Assembly: GCA_907165275.2 (NCBI GenBank) | Contig: OU015665.1 | Location: 558,001-622,000 of the forward strand | Source: Zygaena filipendulae | Lineage: Eukaryota > Arthropoda > Insecta > Lepidoptera > Zygaenidae | Direction of reading: 5' to 3' | Length of the DNA: 64,000 bases | Shown: positions 19,001-28,162 of the stretch, piece after piece | Layout: each line of letters starts with the position of its first letter | How positions within the stretch are numbered: the stretch's first letter is position 1 | Program-made: the position numbers and the translations under genes | Notes under the pieces: model-generated | Database searches by the model: none | What the model was told of the DNA's origin: nothing | What the model saw: only the letters and a program-made list of their open reading frames with translations

Positions 19001-22000
19001 AGGAGTTCAGCGGAAGGTAATGGCATTTTTTTTTTCGACTTACTGAGGGATTTAGATTCCATTGTATTTTTATCCCGTAACAGTTTTCCAGTGGTAGGTA
19101 TTCCAAAACCGACGCGGGTGCAATTTGCCTAGTGTGATTTAAAATATTTCTTATCGTGCATGAAGTATGTGACACCTTAATACATACACATAATAATATG
19201 TAAACGGTAACAATTCTATGGTTTGCGACTTGCGTTCAGTAAACGCTCGACATCCAGTCCTTTAGGTTTCGTACCGGGCATACTGGATAGTGGCATATTC
19301 TCGCAAAATGTTTTCTCTATTTGAAATGTCTATTAATTTTACAATTATTTCAAGAAAACTTGTCTGGATAGCCTTGTCTTTAATTAATGTTTTTTTGTTC
19401 TTAGGCACGTGGACCTTGCAATTCGGAAACTCACCGCAATGGAAAACGACTATTGGTAAGTAAATAGTAATTATTTAAACATGACTATTTTCTTAACTGG
19501 TGGCTTCTTCTTTTTAACTTTTCGACCGGACAGATGCCTCGTGCCTGGGCCCTTTCCTCAAAAAATACCGGCGATATATTGAGTTGAAATTTCGCGTGAC
19601 GTCACTATTCTGACAGTTTGTATGGCGGTTTTAGCGGTTAGTGACGTCACGACCCCCTCACCCTAAACTTTAATGCGCTTTATCTCTGTATATTTTAATT
19701 TATTTGAAAAAGCAAAAAATACGTGTCTTTTGTTTTTTTATTTTCTAACTGACGGACTAATTAGAATTTTGATTTTCAAAAGTAGTCCACGTCCCTATTG
19801 ATAGTAAGGATTACAAAAATATTCAAAAACTAGCAGTTTTTTTTTTTAAATCAGATATTTGAAGTTGAAATTGTGAAAAGGCTTGATTAGAGAAAAAGCA
19901 TTATAAAAGTTCGAGTAGAAAATAAAAACACGCGATGTCCCCCGCGATTTCATCCGCGGTAATTTCGGAGTTCCCGCGGTCATTCCGGGAAAAAAGAGCT
20001 GTAGTTTACGGTGATAAGCAGTTCCCCGCATTAATTCCGGAGTTCCCGCGGGAATTCCGGGATAAAAACTATCCTATCTTTTAAGTTGGACCATATTTTT
20101 TGAAATTGAAATTGAAAAACTTTATTTGACACAACACAGAGATTTACAGCATACGTATACAACAACTAGACATATATATATAACTGGTATTGTGGGTACG
20201 CCTCTCAACAAAATTTTATCAAAATCAGTATCAATCAGTAGATTCGGAGTCCATCGCGGACAAACAACGTGACACGTGATTTATATATATTAAGATTAAG
20301 ATTGTAGATGAAGATAGATATGAAATTGTGGAAAATTGAGCATTTATTACCTAGTTCAATTAAAATTTTGCACCCGACTTTCCAAAACCTCTTTCTCGGA
20401 AACTAAATGCCGACAACTGGTATCTTTTAGCTTGGACGCCCATGTGTTTATAAAGGCTAATGCGATTTTCTTTGTTTGTTTCGCTTCCACGTCTGAACTA
20501 CCTCTAGGTCTATTCAATTAATCGTGCATACCTGATGTCAGGCAATAGGTACAGAAAAGGACATGGGTACTTTTTATCCCGCAATTCCCAAAAGAACTCC
20601 GGTGTTTGTTTGTTTTTTTTGCTAAATAAAGTTCAATTGATCTTATTATTATCTTATCTTAAGTAAACGCGAGTGCAGAATCCGCATGCGATTTTGAATA
20701 CACGTCAGGGCCCAGGGGTGCAAAAAAGGATAGGAAGAACGAAAATACGAAATTAAGCTGGTCTGGTAACATGTTAGTACGTAATAACCGGCGTTGTGTT
20801 TTTTGTTTCAGCGCGCTACATACTATATTTGTTGCTAATAAAAGGGGCGCGTAAAGCCTGCGTTTTGGCATTGAGAGCATGGAGGAAGAAACCCGTAGAT
20901 CTCGCGAGGGTCTACGAGGAGAACAAGTGTTACGGGTTCCTGTTCGCCGGCACCGCGGCGAGCCTCGTCTCCAGCGGCGAGGCGGCGCTGGGCGGCGAGC
21001 TGCTGCTGCTGCTGCTGGCCGACCTCATCGTCATGTTCCCGGATGTGGTGAGCATCTGTCTCTGCACCTATGATGTATTCTTTCTTTGTTTTTTCTTTCT
21101 TGCTTTCTCTCTTTCTTGCAATATTTATTCCACCTGTATAATGTATACAACGTGTTAATGAATTAACTGAAAACCTGATACACTCCATTTAAAAAAATAA
21201 ACAATAATATGATTAAAATATATTTTGTGTCGAAAAAATTTATACTTTAAAAGTTATTCAACATTAATTTGGACGTGACCTATCTACGAAATTCTAAGCG
21301 CTACGCCCGCGCCTACCGGTTCGAATTTTTATGCTGCGGGCGGCGTACGCGCCAAATATTATATTATAAATATTTAGACATGGGTCAGTACTCAGTAAAA
21401 ATGAAAAAATATAACCTATATATAAAATAAAACATAGTGCGATCTATTCGCTAGTCGATTCTGAACAAACTACTTTCTAGTTTTCAGTTAATTCATTAAC
21501 ACGTTGTATACATAGAATTTCCATCTGTTACACATCATAATAGAATCCCTACTACTATTTTTGCATAGATACATATTGTCAGGGGTACATAAGGTGCTTT
21601 TTATGCCCGGGGTTCCCGCGGGAACTCCGAAATCATCGTGGGTGAATCAAACAGAAAAAATAACCTATTGTTGTTACATGTGAAATGAAATGAAATGAAT
21701 GTGGATGGTATTTATCTCCAATGGGCTGGATTACTAAATTATTATTTTTAATCCATCTTGTAGATTAACACATTACAATTAAATTAAATACTGAACACGT
21801 ATTTTTCCCTTTTTACGCAATCAAAAAATAACGGCGATATTTATGTACTTAGTTGAAATTTCGCCTGACGACTGACGTCACGCCTGGGTACCTACACTGG
21901 TATACTTAGTTATGACGTCACGAGCCGCGCGCTTCTAAACTTTAATGCGTTTTATCTGAGTGTTTCTTTTTAATACCTAATTTGAAAAAACAAAAAAGAC

Positions 22001-25000
22001 GCTTCTATAATTTTTTTTACTAACTCAAATAAATTTTGAACTTCACACTCCGTCATCTCAGATCAAATAAAAACTAAAGACGGAACTTCTCGAACAACGA
22101 AGTGAAGCCGGTTACATAGGTATGCATGTAGTGATTGGGAAAGTATGGATTTGCTAAGTTTACTTAGGATTTATGGTGTCTTTTTATTGTAAGTGTGTGC
22201 GTGTTTCTGTGTACGTGCACGGCGATGGTGTCTTTTTACCGGCTTCACTTGTTTGTTCTACGCGTTCCGTCTTTAGTTTTTATTTGGTCTGAGCCCGTCA
22301 CCAATGGGTATTGTTGTGACAGGAGGAGGCCCAGCTCGCGCCGGCGCGCGCCTCCTCCATCAACTACGGCACGGGTATGGCGTGCAGCTACCTCGAGGGG
22401 TACCTCATGACCGTGCTGCCGGGCGACGGCGCCGGCTTCGTCGGCCTCGAGGACAACATCCGCCGGTACGAGGACCGCGAGGGGATCGTGTTCCCCGTCA
22501 AGAAACTGTTCCTCGTCATCACCAAGACCCTGTACTGTCCCACGGACTTGAAAATGTTCAACATACCCAACAGGGACGATCTGCCGTTTCTGGAAGCTAT
22601 GAAGGTTGGTTTTGCGGTACAGTTAAATGATTTTATTCGAAATTAGCTCTTATATTATATGGGATGTGGCAAAATTTGCTGCACATATTTACATGACTGA
22701 AAATATACCTTATAACTAACAGGATAAGCGAAAAAATTATATTATAAGTTTGGTAGTTTTTCAGAATATGAGGAAAAGAACTAACATTACAAGTAAATTC
22801 ACTAGGTAAATACACTATTGATTTGAAAAAGCAAAATATATGTACGTGTCTATTATTATTATTTTTTATTTTTATTGAGGGTACTAAATAGAATTTCAAT
22901 TTTCGTAAGCCGGCGACACGCCCGCCAACTTACTGTGATCAGTTTGGACTTTGAATGTCTCGGACTGTGTATTTGGAAAAATCTCGTGTTTGTGAACAGT
23001 TATTACTTTTTTGTATAGCCCCTTTTCTCGTGACAATATAGCTTGATACGATACGCCACTGGTTGCAGAAATGAAATAGTTTTCTACATATCGAATCCAG
23101 TCCGCTGTAGCACTCGATTCTGAAAGCGCTGCTGAGATGGCAGTAGCGTGCGCTTATGTGCTGAGTGAGACGCTCGCGACGGGGCGCGGCGGCGAAGGGG
23201 AGCGGTCGCCGGCCGGCGCAGGAGCTGCCGACGCGTCCCATTCCCGTCCTAGCGTTGTAGTTCGAGTTTAAGCGACGAGAGGTTTCTGTTCCAGTCGCTA
23301 GAGGACGTGACGAGAGACGTGGCGGGCGTCAAGAACCGGCAGTACCGCAACTCCGCGTACCAGATCCGGCGCGCGGGCGCCGCGTCCGTGCCGCTGGTGG
23401 CGGAGTGCGCCTCGCCGCTGCACACGCTGCACCGCGTGCTCGAGAAGAAGCATCTCTACGAGAGTGAGCGCCGTGTTCTATGAGGTGTGGCAAAACCGGC
23501 TGCGAATATTTACAGGGCTGAAAGTGTACGTTATAATGAACAGGATAAGCGATAAAATAATATTCGCGTTCGAGTCCCGCGTAATTTACAAAATATAATG
23601 TGCTCAAAACGCGAAAATCTAAAAACTTTAATATTATTTATGTTCGGTAGTTTTTCAAAATATGAGTAAAATTATTTCATTGTAAAAACATTACAACTGA
23701 ATTCACACGATAAACAAGTCAGGTAGCTCACTGATAGCGAGGCACGCGCCACGCACGCAGCGCGCGATGCATCAGTGGTCAGCTCGATCGAGCGACGATC
23801 GAGGTCATTGACCTGAAGATACCAGTACGCGGTGATTTGTGTGTGAAGCGACTGAGCGGCGAGCGCCTACACAGATTGTGTTCTTCTGTTGTGTTTTTAT
23901 TTTATGAACATGTTTATTATACTTTCAACCCTGTAAATATTTGCAGCTAGTTTTACCACACCTTAAGGCTACGGCCACGCTACGCTTACTGCTAAGAGCC
24001 AAGCTACTCAGTGAGTGACTAATCCTAGTGAACAGACATATTGCTGGCCACACTGCAAGCAACCCCCCTAGGTAGGTGCCTAGCTAGTCACCATGTCACT
24101 AGGATTAGTCAGAATTCCGCCATAAAAAGTACCTACCTTATTAATAATAATAAGGTAGGTACTTTTTTTTTTTTATTTCTTTTCTGTATCCATGACAACG
24201 TGTAGTGTACAAAATTTTAAGCTGTTTAACCCGCGTTTATTCTGGAGTTCCCGTGGCAATTCCGGGATAAAAATCACCCTTTGCCCATTTTCAGGGGTGA
24301 AAATGTGTATGTAAAAAAAATAATAGTTAATAAGGGCCCTGCTTCCCTCAGAGCTGGCGGACGCGTGCGTGCCCGAGATAGTGCACGACTTCTGCTCGAC
24401 GCTGGAGAGCATCGTCGCCCGGAGCCAGGACTGCCGCGGCAAGTGTCAACTGGTCTACTTTGACAGTGAGTCGTTTGCCATTTTTTGTTTCTTGTTATAC
24501 CTTTTCAGTGAAAGCAAAGGAACCGAAGCTCACACAGCCGAGACTTATTATAATGTAGGAATTAAAAGGCAGGAAGAATGTTTTTTTGTTGCCATTGGTG
24601 TTATGTAGCAAAGTGTAAAACACAGTGATTATTTATTATATGATAGCTGTTCCCCCGCGTTAATTCCGGAGATCCCGCCGGAGTTCCGGGATATTTACCC
24701 TATGTACTTTTACAGGGGTACACCCCTGAACGCTTAGGTACGCAAAGTTACATTATGATCGGTTGAGCCGTTAAGGCGTGAAAGCATAACAATCAAACAA
24801 ATTAACTCACCTGCCATTCAAATTCATAATGAGTAAGGACAATATCCTCCCTCAAATCCTCATTAGACGGTCAATCAAGGCGGTGCTCGGGTTCATGCTG
24901 CTAATATTGTAAACGCGAAAGATTGTAAGAATGTATGGATGGATTGATGGATAGATGGACGTTTGTTACTCTTTCACGCAAAAACTACTGGATGGATTTA

Positions 25001-25362
25001 AATGAAACTTTACAATAATATAGCTTATACATCAGATTAACACTTAAGGTACTTTTTATCCCGGAATTCCCACGGGAATTAACGTGGAACCGCGGGCCAC
25101 AACTAGTACCTGATAAAAGCCTGCTGTTTTCAGGATTAGGGTTTCGTTTCGGGTTTAAAAAGACCGTATTAAAGGGCTGGCTTTTATCGGGTTTAAACCC
25201 TAGCACCGACTTGATTGCCCATCTACATATTGCTCATATTTTACAGATGAAGACCCCACACAGAACTTGGCGCAAGTGCTCCTGGACAAGGTGGCTGAGC
25301 TGGAGCCGAATTTCGAAGAGGTTATTGCCAAAGGAAAAGCGCTGCGAGGACTTCCCACTTAA
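16024..25362 (+). CDS. STING: Stimulator of interferon genes (STING), seven coding exons
   Basis: ER membrane receptor for cyclic dinucleotides; in insects it signals to Relish/NF-kB and autophagy. Exons 16024-16108, 19405-19455, 20812-21047, 22323-22604, 23295-23463, 24352-24465 and 25247-25362 join in phase at GT-AG sites to 350 aa. Residues 1-124 are membrane-embedded (LILIVIYGVFS; YILYLLLI; GFLFAGTAAS; LLLLLLADLIVMF). Residues 125-350 form the ligand domain. SINYGTGMACSYLEGYL aligns with human VAHGLAWSYYIGYL, so S146, Y147 and Y151 match S162, Y163 and Y167. VKNRQYRNSAY puts R233 and Y235 at human R238 and Y240, and ECASPL puts S258 at T263. Human W161 is C145. There is no TBK1-binding C-terminal tail; the protein ends KALRGLPT. 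A 5' UTR intron is likely, since TTTCAG immediately precedes G-ATG. Exons 1-2 are less certain than 3-7. Confidence 0.92.
16275..16740 (-). pseudogene. LINE ORF2 C-terminal fragment, decayed
   Basis: The minus strand reads HRRKLNDFSLLHKIINS, then NLRFRNART, then (after a nested 68-bp element) SLQVYRNNTSFYNPIVRMC and YNELVGF. This is the usual extreme C-terminus of CR1/Jockey-like ORF2 proteins. It lacks the RT domain and has stops further upstream. It lies in STING intron 1, antisense to the gene. Confidence 0.65.
16471..16538. mobile_element. 68-bp MITE with 15-bp perfect TIRs
   Basis: CCTCAGACGAAATAA (16471-16485) and its exact complement (16524-16538), flanked by TTCTGG at 16465-16470 and 16539-16544. 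It interrupts the LINE fragment; removing one repeat and the element restores the LINE reading frame. Confidence 0.8.
17010..17350. mobile_element. MITE with internal TGACGTCA palindromes, copy 1
   Basis: Ends GATGTGGACTACTTTTGAAA and TTAGTCCACATGCCC are inverted. The centre has TGACGTCA at 17166-17173 and 17211-17218 around CTAAAACCGCCATACAAAC. It lies in STING intron 1. Other copies: 19560-19797, 21790-22075, 34256-34560, 61654-61953. Confidence 0.7.
17385..17670. repeat. Helitron-like repeat, rearranged
   Basis: GATTTTCATGCGGTTTTCAC, GTGCCCCCTGCGGTTTCC and a TTACACCCCTACATCC segment in an unusual order; a degraded family member in STING intron 1. Confidence 0.4.
18176..18377 (-). repeat. 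Helitron-like repeat copy, reverse
   Basis: Starts ATAATATTATAAAGAGGTAA and ends GAAACCGCGGTGAACTGCTAG. It lies in STING intron 1, the rest of which (17671-18175, 18378-19404) shows no recognisable feature. Confidence 0.55.
19560..19797. mobile_element. TGACGTCA MITE, copy 2 (one end missing)
   Basis: TGACGTCA at 19597-19604 and 19642-19649, ending in AAAATCAAAATTC-like sequence and GTAGTCCACGTCCC. It is inverted relative to copy 1 and lies in STING intron 2. Confidence 0.65.
19935..20305. repeat. Two tandem Helitron-like repeat copies
   Basis: CCCCCGCGATTTCATCCGCG and then a second GAGTTCCCGCGGGAATTCCG module, ending TTTATATATATTAAGA. A short insert at about 20102-20190 (TTGAAATTGAAAAACTTTAT) looks like a retroposon tail. 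Confidence 0.55.
21146..21508. mobile_element. MITE with CGTGTTAATGAATTAACTG termini, copy 1
   Basis: Ends TACAACGTGTTAATGAATTA and TAATTCATTAACACGTTGTA are inverted and sit at TA dinucleotides. The interior has TACCGGTTCGAATTTTT. It lies in STING intron 3. Copies 2 and 3 at 36772-37077 and 39345-39681 have the opposite internal orientation. Confidence 0.78.
21790..22075. mobile_element. TGACGTCA MITE, copy 3, diverged
   Basis: Retains GTTGAAATTTCGCCTGACG, a TGACGTCA pair at 21872-21918 and AAACTTTAATGCGTTTTATC. It lies in STING intron 3, next to a Helitron-like fragment at about 21585-21645. Confidence 0.5.
22655..22905. repeat. Partial copy of the GGTGTGGYAAAAC MITE
   Basis: GGGATGTGGCAAAATTTGCT followed by ATATTTACATGACTGAAAA, matching the left end of 23483-23963; then a fragment of the TGACGTCA MITE end. 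It lies just after STING exon 4. Confidence 0.5.
23483..23963. mobile_element. 481-bp MITE with 42-bp TIRs next to STING exon 5
   Basis: The left TIR 23483-23524 and right TIR 23922-23963 are reverse complements with 5 mismatches in 42 bp (AGGTGTGGYAAAAC...). It starts 19 bp after the exon 5 donor. The centre holds a GC-rich stretch (CGCGCCACGCACGCAGCGCG). Confidence 0.75.
24017..24110. repeat. 15-bp inverted repeat pair
   Basis: GACTAATCCTAGTGA at 24017-24031 and its exact complement at 24096-24110. Probably a small MITE in STING intron 5. Confidence 0.65.
24124..24167. repeat. 19-bp perfect hairpin
   Basis: AAAAAGTACCTACCTTATT (24124-24142) and its exact complement (24149-24167) with a 6-bp loop, followed by a T run. 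It lies in STING intron 5. It would fold tightly in RNA, but no miRNA is claimed. Confidence 0.75.
24640..24800 (+). repeat. Helitron-like repeat copy
   Basis: TTCCCCCGCGTTAATTCCGG ... GATCGGTTGAGCCGTTAAGG ... AACAATCAAACAAATT. Lies in STING intron 6; a related fragment is at about 24220-24300. Confidence 0.55.
24893..25106 (-). mobile_element. Lep1-like Helitron copy, reverse
   Basis: TCATGCTGCTAATATTGTAA start, (GGAT)-like stretch, AAAAACTACTGGATGGATTT, and GCCACAACTAG end. Parallel to 15784-15995. Lies in STING intron 6. Confidence 0.6.
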
Positions 25363-25760
25363 CGCGATTATAGCACCTAAAATAGTGCTGCAGGCTGCTG
25401 TACAAAGAAATCTATTTTGTTTTATTTGTATTTTTTAATTCTAAGCAAAGAACTCGGCCGATGCCGTGAGATTTTAATTTTAACATTAGGAAAAAGTGAT
25501 CAATATCTTGACTTATATCTTAATATGTTGCATTTATTTTGTTGTGTAGTTATTTAGCGTTTTGATATGTACGTAAGTACTAATTTTAATTTTAAACTAA
25601 AAATATTTTTCGACATCTTTTGGTGCTGATTTAAAAAAAGATAAAGTTATATAGAATATCCGTTATGCTTTGGGCTGCACGATATTTCCGCTTTTATCAG
25701 TCTGGTCCAAATATAAATTACTTCCAGGTATTTTAATTGATTTTTTTAATTGATTAACGG
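25363..25760. other. STING 3' flank, nothing else recognised
   Basis: A/T-rich sequence after the STING stop without an early AATAAA. The first good AATAAA motifs are at 26663-26668 and 26687-26692, so the 3' UTR may be about 1.3 kb. Confidence 0.35.
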
Positions 25761-25825
25761 CCGCACTCAGAGTCGACTTTAATGATTACTTAGTTAAGTA
25801 TAGATTTTTAAAACTCTGAGTGCGG
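25761..25825. repeat. Short element with 13-bp inverted ends
   Basis: CCGCACTCAGAGT at 25761-25773 and its complement at 25813-25825 around 39 bp. A very small MITE-like structure. Confidence 0.65.
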
Positions 25826-26196
25826 CGGTAAGTCGTTACGATAGTTGTATGGCAAGGCAGGGTAAATCAACGCAATGGGATAAGTACAATCGTGTAATAA
25901 TTATAATTATCTGTAATTACCTACGTTATATTGAACTTTAATTCAATATTGAAGCATATGTATCAAATAAGTAAGAAGGAGAAATACTTTCACTTTTTTG
26001 TTCATTATGACTGACATTATAACCGACTAAAGGTAAAAAGAGAAAGAGACCAAAGTCCAAGTACGCGTCGCGAGGTTTAGATGAGCTCACCCTGAGCACA
26101 AATTACTAGACTTATGTCTACCCTGAGGAAGACTGTACTTGTTAGTCAACAGTTAGGTTCAACCGGATTTCTTTCGAATCTTCGACCGACTTTTAA

Positions 26197-26518
26197 CCCT
26201 TTCACCGCCACGTGGTTTTAGTCTTAAATAATAATGTTTTTTTTAGCCTGTGAAGGCTACAAAAACATGGCCATTACTTCCAGACCACACGCTTCATAAT
26301 TTCTCCTAGCGTTGGGAATGCTTAATATCTCTCGTTTAATCTAATCTATATGTAAAAGCAGAAACTGACTAACTGATCGGTTAATGCACAGCTGAAGCCC
26401 GTGGGTACGCGGGACAGCAAGTAAAATATAAAAGTCAGTGCAGTGGTTTGTTAGTAGGTAAGGCCCCAGTAGCATATCTTTCGTAAATCGATATGTTACG
26501 GGGATGGCGGTGAAAGGG
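26197..26518. mobile_element. piggyBac-like MITE (TTAA target)
   Basis: 322 bp with ends CCCTTTCACCGCCA and TGGCGGTGAAAGGG. TTAA precedes it (26193-26196) and TCAA follows (26519-26522), as if one TTAA copy had mutated. CCCTTT ends and TTAA targets are typical of piggyBac-type elements. Confidence 0.7.
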
Positions 26519-27271
26519 TCAAATATGATTAATTATTATTTATTAGTTATGATGATCGTTATTAGATCATGGTGATTACTTCTTAACAGAGTTGTTGAAA
26601 AACTATTCACTCCCACGCATTAGGTATGCAAACGTTCGTAATTAATGTCGAAGAAAATTGTTAATAAATCACTTGTGAATTAAGTAAATAAATAATTTGG
26701 ATTTTATTACTATTATTTTTGTTTTTCCAAATCTAATAATACTGGTGAGAGGATAAACGGAAACTCTGGGCCCAAAGTTTGAACCAACCACGTAAGGGTT
26801 AAGCGTTTCTTATCTATTTAACCGTTGGTTAAGAGTTAACCTAAAACCTAAAATAATAAATTAAATACCTACCACTACAAAGACGTATTAAAAAAAATTA
26901 TTAAAATATTATAAAACTACAAAACCAAAACTAAATGCCTACTTAATTTCTTTCTTTTTTTTTAAAAAGAACCGTCTGAAGATCACAAAATAATTTAAGC
27001 CCCACCCTTATTATCTAGGTATTTAGGTACTAACTTAGTTTTTTAAGTCGGTGCCAAACTAACAAAACAAAAAAAAATATAAATTCAGAACCAAAGACAT
27101 TCTACATAATAAAGGAGTATCCTCCTTCATTGTTCAGAACGCTAAAAATTACTACAACAAATCTACCAAGCTAACCAATAACGCGTTCTTTGTTGGGGTA
27201 AACTTTACAAAGAAATTAACATCTACATAACTTTAAAAAACGTATTAAAGGCTCTAAAGGGAACACACCCA

Positions 27272-27394
27272 GTAGGGGGAGCACGATTTTTTTCGCTCTC
27301 GTCCATTCGATATCGTCGTAAAGTCAAAGCATTTTTTTTTGTATGGAAAATGAACAACGCCATCTATCCAGCGAAATATACGTGTTCCCCCTAC
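27272..27394. mobile_element. MITE with GTAGGGGGAGCACG ends
   Basis: 123 bp; GTAGGGGGAGCACG at 27272-27285 and CGTGTTCCCCCTAC at 27381-27394, inverted with one mismatch. The interior includes GCCATCTATCCAGCG. 26523-27271 before it shows nothing recognisable. Confidence 0.6.
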
Positions 27395-27468
27395 AAATTA
27401 AAAAAAATGTGTGACAACCTCAGGTGACAACTGACACCTGACAGCAGTCTGTTGAGGTCTGTGCATGC

Positions 27469-28084
27469 CATGCCCACGGTTTCCAACGTAGGGGTTTTCT
27501 CCCCAAATATAGGGGGTAAATGAATGCGTTGAACTTGGAATTTTTTTAGGGGTATTTTTTGGCTTCTCATACTTTTCTTAATTTTCATTTCATTTTTATT
27601 TTTTGTTACTAATTATTATCAATTTATTTTTAGGGCCAGGATTTTTGCCGCAATTTCAAAATAACAATTACTATTGTTGTTGAATTTTTGATATTTATTC
27701 CAAAAAAAATTATAATTTAATTTTATTATAAAAAAAATTCAAATTAATGTTGTTTAGTTTTATTTTTTTACTAGGATCAATAAGAAAGCCATAATTTCAA
27801 AATTCTGATTTTCATAATTAGTAAAAAATTGAATCTTCATTTTATAATTACGAAAAATATAGGTATTGGTCGTAAAAAATTAAGAGATTGTCTTGCTTTA
27901 GAAAAAAATAATAATATAATACCAATATTTTCGCCCTAATAATTTCGAAACTAAGGCAAAAATCTTGGCGGTTTTTAATTGGTATGTTATGTACGTGTGT
28001 TATTATTTTATTTAGGGGGATTTAGGGGTTTTTGACTTAACCTTTAGGGGTAAATGTTTTTGAGAGTTGGTAACATTGGCCATG
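27469..28084. mobile_element. Possible AT-rich element just upstream of URB1
   Basis: Imperfect inverted ends CATGCCCACGGTTTCCAAC (27469-27487) and GTTGGTAACATTGGCCATG (28066-28084). It ends about 78 bp before the URB1 ATG. No target duplication was confirmed. Confidence 0.35.
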
Positions 28085-28162
28085 CCACCCGGTGTGTACT
28101 GTGTATCATATTTTGTATTTTGTAAATATTGCGATTTTTGCATGTGAAAATAAAAATATAAA

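Noticed and set aside
24124..24167. Hairpin as a microRNA gene
   Set aside because: Arms are perfectly paired and end in homopolymer runs, more like a MITE or inverted repeat than a miRNA precursor; no small-RNA evidence available.
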